Position numbers and translations under genes: made by a program | Source of the DNA: Stigmatella erecta | Lineage (GTDB): Bacteria; Myxococcota; Myxococcia; Myxococcales; Myxococcaceae | Length of the DNA stretch: 64,000 bases | NCBI RefSeq assembly: GCF_900111745.1 | Contig: NZ_FOIJ01000003.1 | Span: forward strand, 62,001 to 126,000 | Reading direction: 5' to 3' | Shown: piece after piece, positions 57,487-64,000 of the stretch | How the letters are laid out: every line of letters starts with the position of its first letter | Position numbering within the stretch: the first letter of the stretch is position 1 | The notes under the pieces: generated by a model | Seen by the model: only the letters and a program-made list of their open reading frames with translations | What the model was told of the DNA's origin: nothing | Databases searched by the model: none

Positions 57487-57759
57487 TCAGGCGTTGCGGG
57501 TGACGCCCTCGGTCACGCGGCCCACCGCGCCGGAGACCGCGTCCTGGCCGCTCTGGAACCGGTTGCGCAGGTCCGTGCGCAGCTCCTGGCCCGGCTTGGG
57601 GGCCAGCAGCACGCCCACGCCGACGCCGAGCAGCACGCCCACGGTGAAGGCGCCCAGCGCGGGCAGCAGGTAGTCCGCGGTGTCCTTGCGGGTCTCGAGC
57701 CCGATGAGGTTGAGCAGGTCATCCTTCTCGAGCTTCTTGAGGTCTCTGGCGGTGAACAT
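57487..57759 (-). CDS. YtxH-like small membrane protein
   Basis: 90 aa. A short polar N-terminus is followed by one membrane helix (about 30-52, LLPALGAFTVGVLLGVGVGVLLAP) and a polar C-terminal tail with K-P-G-Q-E-L-R-T, as in YtxH/general-stress membrane proteins. It is the last gene of a five-gene minus-strand set of small proteins and is followed by a terminator. Confidence 0.75.
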   Translation of the reverse strand: MFTARDLKKLEKDDLLNLIGLETRKDTADYLLPALGAFTVGVLLGVGVGVLLAPKPGQELRTDLRNRFQSGQDAVSGAVGRVTEGVTRNA

Positions 57760-57809
57760 GGATCAGGTCTCCAGGTAATGAGGTGTAGGGTGTGAAGCCG
57801 TGCGACGGA

Positions 57810-58241
57810 TCAGCTGATGGTCCCGGGACCCGAGGTCCGGGGCGCGGCGCCAATGCCCGCGGAAGGGTTCTGGCCGTTGACGTTGGCCTGGCCGGTCTGG
57901 AAGCCCTGGAGCGCGGCCTCGGCCATGCCCAGGAGCTCGTCCTTCACGAAGGGCAGCGCCGCCAGCCGCACGCCGAGCTTGAGGATGCGCCCGGTGAGCG
58001 GCGTGAACAGTCCGCCTCCCAGCACATAGCCCACGCCCACCGCGGCCAGCACCATGCCGTAGGGGTTGCGGTCCACGCGGCCGCGGATGTCGAGCGTCTC
58101 GGACAGGCCCGTGACGGCGCTGCGCGCATCGGTCCACAACTGCTGGGCATCCACGCCGATCTGGTCCACGCGCTGGCCGAAGCCGTCGTTGTCCTTGCTG
58201 CCGGAGGTGCCGTTGTTCTGAGGACTCTGGAAGGTCGTCAT
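57810..58241 (-). CDS. Hypothetical small membrane protein
   Basis: 143 aa. A polar, Asn/Gly-rich N-terminus precedes a hydrophobic stretch (about 62-80, PYGMVLAAVGVGYVLGGGLF) and an amphipathic helix. The middle (NPYGMVLAAVGVGYVLGG) resembles YqjD/ElaB-type C-terminal anchors (NP-x4-A-x3-G-x-G-x2-G). The adjacent genes are of the same general kind, so a stress-related envelope role is inferred. Confidence 0.65.
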   Translation of the reverse strand: MTTFQSPQNNGTSGSKDNDGFGQRVDQIGVDAQQLWTDARSAVTGLSETLDIRGRVDRNPYGMVLAAVGVGYVLGGGLFTPLTGRILKLGVRLAALPFVKDELLGMAEAALQGFQTGQANVNGQNPSAGIGAAPRTSGPGTIS

Positions 58242-58275
58242 GACTGTGCTCCCGGTATGTCGAGGAAGGAACGGC

Positions 58276-58485
58276 TCAGCGGCGCGAGGCGAGCCGGCCG
58301 ACGAGGAAACCCACGGCGATGGCGCCGATGAGGCAGGTGCCGGGGTTGGCCCGGATGAAGCTCACCGCGCGGGTGTTGAAGTCCACCAGGTTGCGGCGCG
58401 CCTCGTCGATCTGCGGAACGATGCGGTCCTGGATTTCACGGGCACGGTCCTGAATCTGCTGCGGATTGATTTCCATGGAAGCCAT
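58276..58485 (-). CDS. YqjD/ElaB-like tail-anchored protein
   Basis: 69 aa: an amphipathic helix (about 1-42, QQIQDRAREIQDRIVPQIDE) and a C-terminal membrane helix ending GAIAVGFLVGRLASRR. The G-x-x-x-G-x(L)-x-G-R-L-x-x-R-R tail is the DUF883 (YqjD/ElaB) pattern; in E. coli these anchor ribosomes at the membrane in stationary phase. Similar role here is inference. Confidence 0.75.
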   Translation of the reverse strand: MASMEINPQQIQDRAREIQDRIVPQIDEARRNLVDFNTRAVSFIRANPGTCLIGAIAVGFLVGRLASRR

Positions 58486-58529
58486 CTCCTTCTTGCGAAT
58501 ATGGGGCTGAAGTCAGAGGAAAGAAGCGG

Positions 58530-58745
58530 TCAGCGGCGCTGGCCAAGCAGGAAGCCGAGCGTGAAGGCCGCTCCCACGGCCGCCAGCGGATGGGTGCGCA
58601 CCCACTCGCGCCAGTCCACGGCGGCGGCCACCTCTTCGCGCAGCGCGGTCACGGAGGTGGACAGTTCGGCCCGGGTGCGCTCGATCTCGGCGCGCAGGGC
58701 TTCGGGGCTACGAGGCTCGGTCTTGGGAGGACCATTACTGGGCAT
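58530..58745 (-). CDS. DUF3618-like small membrane protein
   Basis: 71 aa starting with a helix that has the DUF3618 motif R-A-E-I-E-R-T-R-A-E-L (about residues 18-28), followed by a C-terminal membrane helix ending GAAFTLGFLLGQRR. It overlaps the holin-like gene by 11 bp. Confidence 0.78.
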   Translation of the reverse strand: MPSNGPPKTEPRSPEALRAEIERTRAELSTSVTALREEVAAAVDWREWVRTHPLAAVGAAFTLGFLLGQRR

Positions 58746-59196
58746 GCGGAGTTTCCTTCAACATGGGTCGAGACGCCGCCGCAGGCGAGGGCTCGGTGTC
58801 CTGGGTGCCGGGCCCACCGAGCGCCGCCACACTGCGAGAGAGTTCCTGAGCACTGTCATCCATGACCTGCCGGCCCTGGAGGCGGGAGATGGCCCGGTGA
58901 ATGCCGATGCCCCCGCCAATGAGGTTGAGGACGCCCACCGTCACCAGCGCCCCGGCCACGCCCAACCATCGGGCGAGCACCGCGGCGAGGGCGCCACAGA
59001 CGAAGAGGTAGCCCACGAGGATGAAGGGCACGAACGCGGCGATGCGGGCCACGTCCTTGCCCATGGCCTTGGCGTCCTCCGCCATCTCCATGCGCGCCAA
59101 CGTGAGGTGCTGGGACACCAGGCGGCTGAACCCATCGGCCATCCGCCCCACGAGGGCGGAAATGCCGCGGTCCGTCTGTTCCGAGCCCACGTTCAT
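58735..59196 (-). CDS. Phage-holin-family (Holin-X-like) membrane protein
   Basis: 153 aa from the ATG at 59196 with TTTGGAG upstream. An N-terminal helix (LVSQHLTLARMEMAEDAKAM) precedes two close membrane helices (about 50-100, FVPFILVGYLFVCGALAAVL and LVTVGVLNLIGGGIGI), the pattern of the putative holin family found beside DUF3618 and YqjD-like proteins. It is not phage-derived in context. It leads the five-gene operon that ends at 57487. Confidence 0.78.
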   Translation of the reverse strand: MNVGSEQTDRGISALVGRMADGFSRLVSQHLTLARMEMAEDAKAMGKDVARIAAFVPFILVGYLFVCGALAAVLARWLGVAGALVTVGVLNLIGGGIGIHRAISRLQGRQVMDDSAQELSRSVAALGGPGTQDTEPSPAAASRPMLKETPHAQ

Positions 59197-59304
59197 CTGT
59201 TCTCCAAACCACGCACGTGTCGTCCCCACGGGCGGAAGCCAACCTAGGCATATGCACCCGCCGCGACAACCCCGTCACAAACGAATGTGTCCAGCAGACA
59301 AAGA

Positions 59305-59326
59305 GCGTTGGCCATTCAACCAACGC
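59305..59326 (-). terminator. Terminator after endonuclease/phosphatase gene
   Basis: GCGTTGG (59305-59311) and CCAACGC (59320-59326) form a perfect 7-bp stem with an 8-nt loop. It lies 3 bp beyond the stop of the minus-strand gene ending at 59330 and is followed on that strand by TCTTTGTCT. Confidence 0.6.
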
Positions 59327-59329
59327 CCG

Positions 59330-60094
59330 CTACCCGATGAGCTGCACGGGAGCCGGCATCTCCGCCACGGACATCACCGGCGCCTCGAAGCGCATCACCA
59401 GCGGCAGGTGGTCCGAGGCCACGCTGGCCAGCGCCGACCGGTGGGGCCGGATGGACAGGGGCCGGACGCCCGAGTCCACGAAGATGCGGTCCAGCCGGAG
59501 CATGGGCAGCCGCGAGGGGTAGGTCCTCGCGGGGGCCGCGAGCTCCAGGGCCGCGTCGTGGATCGCCTGGCGCACCAGGGCCGGCACGGGCTTGTTGCCC
59601 CAGTAGTTGAAGTCCCCGCAGACCACCACCGGGTCCTTGCGCGCCGCATCCTGGAGGATGTCCGCCGACAGCAACAGCCGCTCCTGCCGGCGGCGCTCTC
59701 CGATGGAGAGCCCCAGGTGGAGACAGAAGATGTGCAGGGGCTTGCCGGAGCCCAGGTCCAGGTCGCACCGCAGCGCGCCCCGGGGCTCGCGCCCGGGGAC
59801 ACTGAGGTTGTAGTTCTTCGACTGGAGGATGGGCAGCCGGGTGAGGATGGCATTGCCATAGCGGCGCCCCGCCTTCACCACGTTGGGGCCAAAGGCCATG
59901 TGCAGGCCGAGCATGTCGGCCAGGTGCTCCGGCTGATCCTCGCGGGGCGTCACGCTGCGGAAGTCGCCGACTTCCTGCAGCGCGATGACATCCGCTTGGA
60001 TCTCCCGGAGCACCTCGCCCACCCGGTGCAGATCGAAGCGCCCATCCGTGCCGATCCCGCTGTGGATGTTGTACGAGACGAGGGTCAGCTCCAC
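59330..60094 (-). CDS. Endonuclease/exonuclease/phosphatase family protein
   Basis: 254 aa. The DNase I/EEP fold motifs are in order: SYNIHSGIGTDG, VIALQEVGDF, HLGLSIGERRRQE, VVCGDFNYWG and ASDHLPLVM with the catalytic His. The family contains Mg-dependent phosphodiesterases and phosphatases on nucleic acids or lipids; with no signal peptide this one is cytoplasmic. The 160-aa gene lies 13 bp upstream, probably in one operon. Confidence 0.92.
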   Translation of the reverse strand: MELTLVSYNIHSGIGTDGRFDLHRVGEVLREIQADVIALQEVGDFRSVTPREDQPEHLADMLGLHMAFGPNVVKAGRRYGNAILTRLPILQSKNYNLSVPGREPRGALRCDLDLGSGKPLHIFCLHLGLSIGERRRQERLLLSADILQDAARKDPVVVCGDFNYWGNKPVPALVRQAIHDAALELAAPARTYPSRLPMLRLDRIFVDSGVRPLSIRPHRSALASVASDHLPLVMRFEAPVMSVAEMPAPVQLIG

Positions 60095-60107
60095 GGGCCC
60101 GCCGTCC

Positions 60108-60590
60108 TCAGCCCTCGACGGGGTTCAACTGGCGCGCGGCCAGACGGACCGCCTCCCCCGGCAGCGAGGCCAGACGCAGGGCGGCCTTCGCCACGTCGCC
60201 AATGCCCCCCTGGATGGCCTCGATCTGGCGCGTCGCCTCGTCGAGCAGATCCTTCAGGCGCCGGCGCGGCGGCAGCTCCTCGGTCATCGGCAAGGCGCCG
60301 ATGGGGGCCGTGTTGCGGCTGACCGGCGGCGGCAAGGGCTCGGCCTTCATCTGAGCGGGAGCCTGCTCCTCCTCTTCTTCCTGCTTCTTCTCATGGCGCG
60401 GCTCGGCGGCGCGCGCCTTGAGGATCTCCTCGGTCTGCGCGTGGCTCTTGCCGTAATGGATGCCACCGTCATGCCCGGGGCTCACGTGGTGCGAGTCCGC
60501 GTAGTGCTGCTTGTCCTCACGGCGCAGGGCCCTACTGCGCGGCTCGGCGGCCGGAACTTGGAAGTGGTCATAGCTGTATGAACGAGGCAT
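60108..60590 (-). CDS. Hypothetical charged protein
   Basis: 160 aa, beginning MPRSYSYDHFQVPAAEPRSR. It is mostly polar and probably disordered, with a run of Lys/Glu/Gln (about 60-80), and ends in an amphipathic helix (RRLKDLLDEATRQIEAIQGG). No known motif. It is 13 bp upstream of the endonuclease/phosphatase-fold gene. Confidence 0.62.
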   Translation of the reverse strand: MPRSYSYDHFQVPAAEPRSRALRREDKQHYADSHHVSPGHDGGIHYGKSHAQTEEILKARAAEPRHEKKQEEEEEQAPAQMKAEPLPPPVSRNTAPIGALPMTEELPPRRRLKDLLDEATRQIEAIQGGIGDVAKAALRLASLPGEAVRLAARQLNPVEG

Positions 60591-60822
60591 TCGGCGATCC
60601 CCCTGGATGAAGAGTCCGCTCTAAAAACTAGGCAGACGTCCGGGTTCACGGAATGTCGTGCCCCCATTCCCCATGCTTGGACGTTCGCTCTTCGACCAGA
60701 CGAAGTCCCGCTGGTGAACAGATGCGTGGGCGCCACTGGACGCCTGGAGATGGGCAGGCGGCCCGTCAAGGCCCTGGGTTGAAGGGAGCAGGGCTCGCTT
60801 TTTCCCGCTATAGAACCCCTCC

Positions 60823-61737
60823 ATGCCGCCGCCCTCCCCTGCCCGCCGCTGGTCCCCTGCCCTGTCCCTGCTCCTGGCCCTCCTGAGCCTGGGGGCAGGC
60901 CGCGCCGGGGCGGAGCCGGGCCTCTCGATTCAACCCGGCACGGCCAAGCCGGGGGATCCGGTGCTCATCACCGTCTGGGGGTTGAACGGAACGCCCACCG
61001 GCACCCTGGCCGGGCGCGCGCTGCGCTTCTACGAAGCCTCGGGCGGCTGGCAGGCCCTCTCCGGGCTCCCCGTGGAGCTGGCACCGGGGACGGCCGCCCT
61101 CCAGGTCTTGGGCTTCGGGCCCTCCGGGAAGGAGCCGGTGGAGCTGACCGGCACGCTGGACGTGGTGGACCCGGCCTACCCGGACCGGCAGCTGCGCGTG
61201 GCGGGCAAGTACGTCCAGCCGCCCGCCTCGGTGAAGACCCGGATGGCCGAGGACAGGGCCGCCTTCGCCACGGCCTTCGCCCAGCCGCTCGGGCCGCTGC
61301 TCATCTCCCAAAACTTCGTGTGGCCGCGCCAGGACCGCATCACCGCGCCCTACGGCGACAAGCGCTCCTTCAACGGCAAGCTCCAGAGCCAGCACTTCGG
61401 CACGGACATCGATGGGGATCCGGGCACGCCCGTGCAGGCCGCCAACGATGGCGTGGTGGTGATGACGCGCGACAACTACAGCGCGGGCAACACGGTCATC
61501 GTCCACCACGGTGGAGGGCTCTTCACCACGTACTTCCACCTCTCGCGCATCGACGTGAAGGTGGGCGCGAAGGTCCGGCAGGGCGAGCTGCTCGGCAAGG
61601 TGGGAAAGACGGGCCGCGTCACCGGCCCGCACCTGCACTGGGGCGTGAAGGCCGACGAGCTGTGGGTGGACGGCGAGACGCTGCTCAAGCTGAACTTCTT
61701 CGCCGCGCCCCCGCCCCGGAGCCCGGCGGCGCCATAG
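60823..61737 (+). CDS. M23-family metallopeptidase
   Basis: 304 aa with a signal peptide (WSPALSLLLALLSLGAGRAGA). A beta-rich N-terminal domain (about 25-150) precedes the LytM peptidase domain (about 165-295), in which the zinc ligands are HFGTD (H-x3-D) and GPHLHWG (H-x-H). It should cut peptidoglycan cross-links in the periplasm or, if secreted, other cells' walls. The stop is 4 bp from the stop of the convergent enoyl-CoA hydratase gene. Confidence 0.93.
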   Translation: MPPPSPARRWSPALSLLLALLSLGAGRAGAEPGLSIQPGTAKPGDPVLITVWGLNGTPTGTLAGRALRFYEASGGWQALSGLPVELAPGTAALQVLGFGPSGKEPVELTGTLDVVDPAYPDRQLRVAGKYVQPPASVKTRMAEDRAAFATAFAQPLGPLLISQNFVWPRQDRITAPYGDKRSFNGKLQSQHFGTDIDGDPGTPVQAANDGVVVMTRDNYSAGNTVIVHHGGGLFTTYFHLSRIDVKVGAKVRQGELLGKVGKTGRVTGPHLHWGVKADELWVDGETLLKLNFFAAPPPRSPAAP

Positions 61738-61741
61738 GGGC

Positions 61742-62515
61742 TCAGCGGTCCTTCCACTCCGGGGGCCGCTTGGCCAGGAAGGCCGAGATGCCCTCGGCGG
61801 CATCCTCCGCCAGGGTGTTGAGCGACAGCTGCGAGGCGAGGAACTCCAGCGCCAGGGGGAACGGCATGTCCTCGGCGGTGAGGAAGGCCCTCTTGCCGAG
61901 CGCCAGCACCGCCTGGCTCTTGCCGGCCAGCTTGCCCGCGAGGGCGCCCACCGCCGCATCCAGCTCCGCGGCGGGCACCGCCCGGTTGATGAGCCCCAGC
62001 CCCACGGCGTCGCGCGCGGACAGCCGGTCGCCGGTCATCACCAGCTCCAGGGCGCGCTTGCGCCCCAGGTGCCGCTGCAAGAGCGCCATCACCATCATGG
62101 GGAAGAGCCCCACGTCGATCTCCGGCGTGCCCAGCTCCGCGTGCTCGGCGGCCACCGCCAGGTCACACGCCAGCACCAGCCCCAGCCCGCCCGCGAGCGC
62201 GTGGCCGTTGAGGCGCGCCACCGTGGGCTTGCGGCAGCCCTGCAGCCGCGACAGCAGCTGGGCGTAGGCGCGGCGCCCCTCGTGCGTGGCCAGGAACCCG
62301 CCCTCGCCCATCTGCCCGAGGTCTCCGCCCGCACAGAACACCTTGTCCCCGGCGCCGGTGAGCACCAGCACGCGCGCCTCGGGGTCCGCCTCCGCCCGGG
62401 AGACGGCCTCCATCAGCCCCTGGATGACGGCCGGCGACAGGGCGTTGCGCGCCCGCGGCCGGTCGATGGTCACAAGGGCTTGGCGCTCTTGGACCGCATA
62501 GCGGACTTCTTCCAT
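61742..62515 (-). CDS. Enoyl-CoA hydratase/isomerase family protein
   Basis: 257 aa from the ATG at 62515. The crotonase oxyanion loops GDKVFCAGGDLGQM and GHALAGGLGLVLACDLAVA are clear, followed by a Glu in ELGTPEIDVGLFPMM. The family hydrates or isomerises acyl-CoAs in fatty-acid or amino-acid catabolism. The gene overlaps the upstream TetR gene by 46 bp on the same strand, so translation is coupled and the regulator probably controls it. Confidence 0.92.
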   Translation of the reverse strand: MEEVRYAVQERQALVTIDRPRARNALSPAVIQGLMEAVSRAEADPEARVLVLTGAGDKVFCAGGDLGQMGEGGFLATHEGRRAYAQLLSRLQGCRKPTVARLNGHALAGGLGLVLACDLAVAAEHAELGTPEIDVGLFPMMVMALLQRHLGRKRALELVMTGDRLSARDAVGLGLINRAVPAAELDAAVGALAGKLAGKSQAVLALGKRAFLTAEDMPFPLALEFLASQLSLNTLAEDAAEGISAFLAKRPPEWKDR

Positions 62516-63162
62516 GACTCCTCCGCGGCGGCGGCATCCTGCGTGAGGACGCCATGAAGGAAGGATCCGGCGATCTGCTGCCGGGCGCGCTCCAGCATCT
62601 CGGTGTCGCGCGGATCCACCAACCCCAGCACCAGCGCGGTGAGCCCCATCTCGATGGAGCCGAAGAGCAGCGCCGAGGCGAGCAGCGGATCCACCTCGGG
62701 CCGCAGCTCGCCGGAGGCCTGGGCCCGGACGAACATCTCCGCGCACATGCGGATGGTGTCCGTGAAGGCGTTCTGCCGGTTCACGTGGCCGCCCGGGCTG
62801 CGGGCGATCTCCACGATGAGCACCTTCACCGCCCGGGGATCCACCCGGTACGCCTCGAAGGCCACATCGGTGATGCCGCGCACCTTGAGGCCCACCGGCC
62901 CCTCGGCCTCCACCACCGCGCGGATGCGCGACACGAAGCCGCTCCAGCCCGTCTCGAAGACGGTCTCCAGCAGCTCATCCTTGTTCTTGAAGTAGTGGTA
63001 GACGAGGCCGTAGGCCACCCCGGCCTCGCGCGCCACGTCCGCGATGCGGCACCCGTGGTAGCCCTTTCGCGCGAAGACGTCGATGGCGGCCCGGAGGATG
63101 GTCCTGCGGCGCTCTCCCTCCCGGCTCCCGCCCTCGACGGCCTTGCTGCTCTGCTGGCTCAC
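62470..63162 (-). CDS. TetR/AcrR-type transcriptional regulator
   Basis: 230 aa. The N-terminal HTH is RIADVAREAGVAYGLVYHYFKNKDELL within a classic TetR domain (about 18-65); the C-terminal ligand domain (about 80-200) includes IEIARSPGGHVNRQNAF. Together with the overlapping crotonase gene it resembles the FadR/PsrA-like regulators of acyl-CoA metabolism. No clear palindrome is seen upstream. Confidence 0.92.
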   Translation of the reverse strand: MSQQSSKAVEGGSREGERRRTILRAAIDVFARKGYHGCRIADVAREAGVAYGLVYHYFKNKDELLETVFETGWSGFVSRIRAVVEAEGPVGLKVRGITDVAFEAYRVDPRAVKVLIVEIARSPGGHVNRQNAFTDTIRMCAEMFVRAQASGELRPEVDPLLASALLFGSIEMGLTALVLGLVDPRDTEMLERARQQIAGSFLHGVLTQDAAAAEESWKKSAMRSKSAKPL

Positions 63163-63247
63163 ACGTCCTCCACGACCGGTTGACTCAGAAATCAGCCGTG
63201 GAAGACCCTACGGAGGCGGGGGCCCGCGGTCAATAGCCCCGTTCGGG

Positions 63248-64000
63248 CTACTGCACCGTGCCGAAGATCTGTGGCGCGGCGATGAGCACCACGTGCCCAT
63301 CTCCGGGCGCGCCCGTGTACGAGCAGGAGGCATTCACCTCGTACGGGAGCGCCGGGGTGAAGGGACCCGGGGGGGGATCACCCGCCGGATCGTGCTTATC
63401 CCGGATGGCGTAGGTCTCCACGCTGTAGGCCGGGTAGGTGAAAGCGATCCCCTTGGGCAGCGGATCCACCACCACCGGGCCAATGGAGCCACCGCTGCAA
63501 CCGTCCCCGTTCGCGCTGCGGGCGATGGCGTTGAACCAGGGGTCCGACAGGAGGAAGGTGGACAACACCGTGGAGAAATGGCCCACACTCACGGGGGAAG
63601 AGGGCGGAGAGACCTGGCGCACGATGGGCTTGGCGCCCAGACGATCCAGCGGGTGCGGCCAGCCTGTCCACAGGATACGCTCTTGCACCCAGATGAGGGT
63701 GTTGGCATCGAACTGGCCATTCTTCCCGTTCCATGTGCCGTTGGCGTTGGTGTCCACGAACCGCTCACCGGCATCCCACGTCCCGTTGTCGTTGCTGTCG
63801 ACGAACGGCTCGGTGAGGTCCACGAACGTCTCGCCCGCGTCGTACTGGCCGTTGTTGTTGCTGTCGTCGTACCCCTCCTCGCCCGTGGTGACGGCGATCA
63901 TCGCCACCAGGTTGTCGCGCGGGTTGTTGGTGCGGTTGGGGCGCACCGGATCCGGCCGGAAAGGTTCCGGCCGGGGAATCGACGGATCGATGGGCGTGGG
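63248..64000 (-). CDS. Surface protein with D-x-N-x-N-G repeats, N-terminus beyond window
   Basis: The open frame runs from the window edge to the stop at 63248, about 250 codons; the N-terminal part lies outside. About 60 residues carry three copies of the pattern D-x-N-x-N-G-x-x-D-x-G-E-x-F-x-D (NNNGQYDAGETFVD, NDNGTWDAGERFVD, NANGTWNGKNGQFD). Such Asp/Asn/Gly repeats bind calcium in dockerin-like and thrombospondin-type proteins. The C-terminal region has CSGG and Cys pairs. It is probably an exported or surface protein; the family is not identified. Confidence 0.7.
   Translation of the reverse strand, partial: PTPIDPSIPRPEPFRPDPVRPNRTNNPRDNLVAMIAVTTGEEGYDDSNNNGQYDAGETFVDLTEPFVDSNDNGTWDAGERFVDTNANGTWNGKNGQFDANTLIWVQERILWTGWPHPLDRLGAKPIVRQVSPPSSPVSVGHFSTVLSTFLLSDPWFNAIARSANGDGCSGGSIGPVVVDPLPKGIAFTYPAYSVETYAIRDKHDPAGDPPPGPFTPALPYEVNASCSYTGAPGDGHVVLIAAPQIFGTVQ

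Noticed and set aside
58735..59196. Phage remnant because of a holin-like gene
   Set aside because: No phage genes or integrase nearby; neighbours are stress-type small membrane proteins.

Overview
The window is high-GC DNA (roughly 70%) with strong third-position G/C bias and close gene packing. Several features point to a myxobacterium, probably family Myxococcaceae in the Stigmatella/Archangium/Myxococcus group: a Pro/Ala-rich J-domain protein beside an Hsp70, a KaiC-like two-component cluster, class III cyclases with membrane anchors, a myxosortase-like intramembrane protease, and a SitA-like lipoprotein toxin with an imm11-type immunity protein. I see no rRNA, tRNA, CRISPR array, insertion sequence or prophage. 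Species placement is inference.

Left part (1-12.5 kb). A minus-strand pair opens the window: a partial hypothetical protein and a lipoprotein with one c-type heme motif. An ArsR-SRPBCC pair follows. Next is a compact minus-strand locus that I read as a class III lanthipeptide system. It has a fused lyase-kinase-cyclase (LanKC) at 4270-6927 and, just upstream, a 32-residue precursor gene (7036-7134) ending in the SapB-like ring motif SALSLLLC. Then come norR and a divergent flavohaemoglobin gene (hmp), with three GT-N7-AC sites and a sigma-54 type -24/-12 promoter between them. Minus-strand genes for a small hypothetical protein, a TIGR02757-like protein, a His-rich MoaB and a Rieske ferredoxin follow.

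Middle (12.6-40.4 kb). DNA polymerase X is followed by a lipoprotein AHH-nuclease toxin and its imm11-type immunity gene, bracketed by a 13-bp direct repeat. After these come a second ArsR-SRPBCC pair whose operator covers the start codon, an FMN reductase, a trypsin-like protein with a CPBP (myxosortase-like) protease, a large TonB-dependent receptor with a lipoprotein, a class II amidotransferase-like protein lacking the usual Cys, an Hsp70/J-protein/CvpA run, a ClpX without zinc finger, speA, a deoxyhypusine-synthase-like gene nearby, OsmC, a PHP phosphoesterase, and a sensor/KaiC/response-regulator operon with a chemoreceptor.

Right part (40.4-64 kb). Respiratory complex I genes are split into nuoAB and nuoCDGHI, separated by a thioesterase, a membrane phosphatase/sulfatase-superfamily protein and an adenylate cyclase; nuoE, nuoF and nuoJ-N are absent here. 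Next are a small [2Fe-2S] protein, a CHASE2-type cyclase with a degraded active site, a lipoprotein, a GST with foreign-looking codon use, and an operon of five small membrane-associated stress-type proteins. The window ends with an endonuclease/phosphatase-fold protein, an M23 peptidase, a TetR/enoyl-CoA hydratase pair, and the 3' end of a protein with calcium-binding-like D-x-N-x-N-G repeats.
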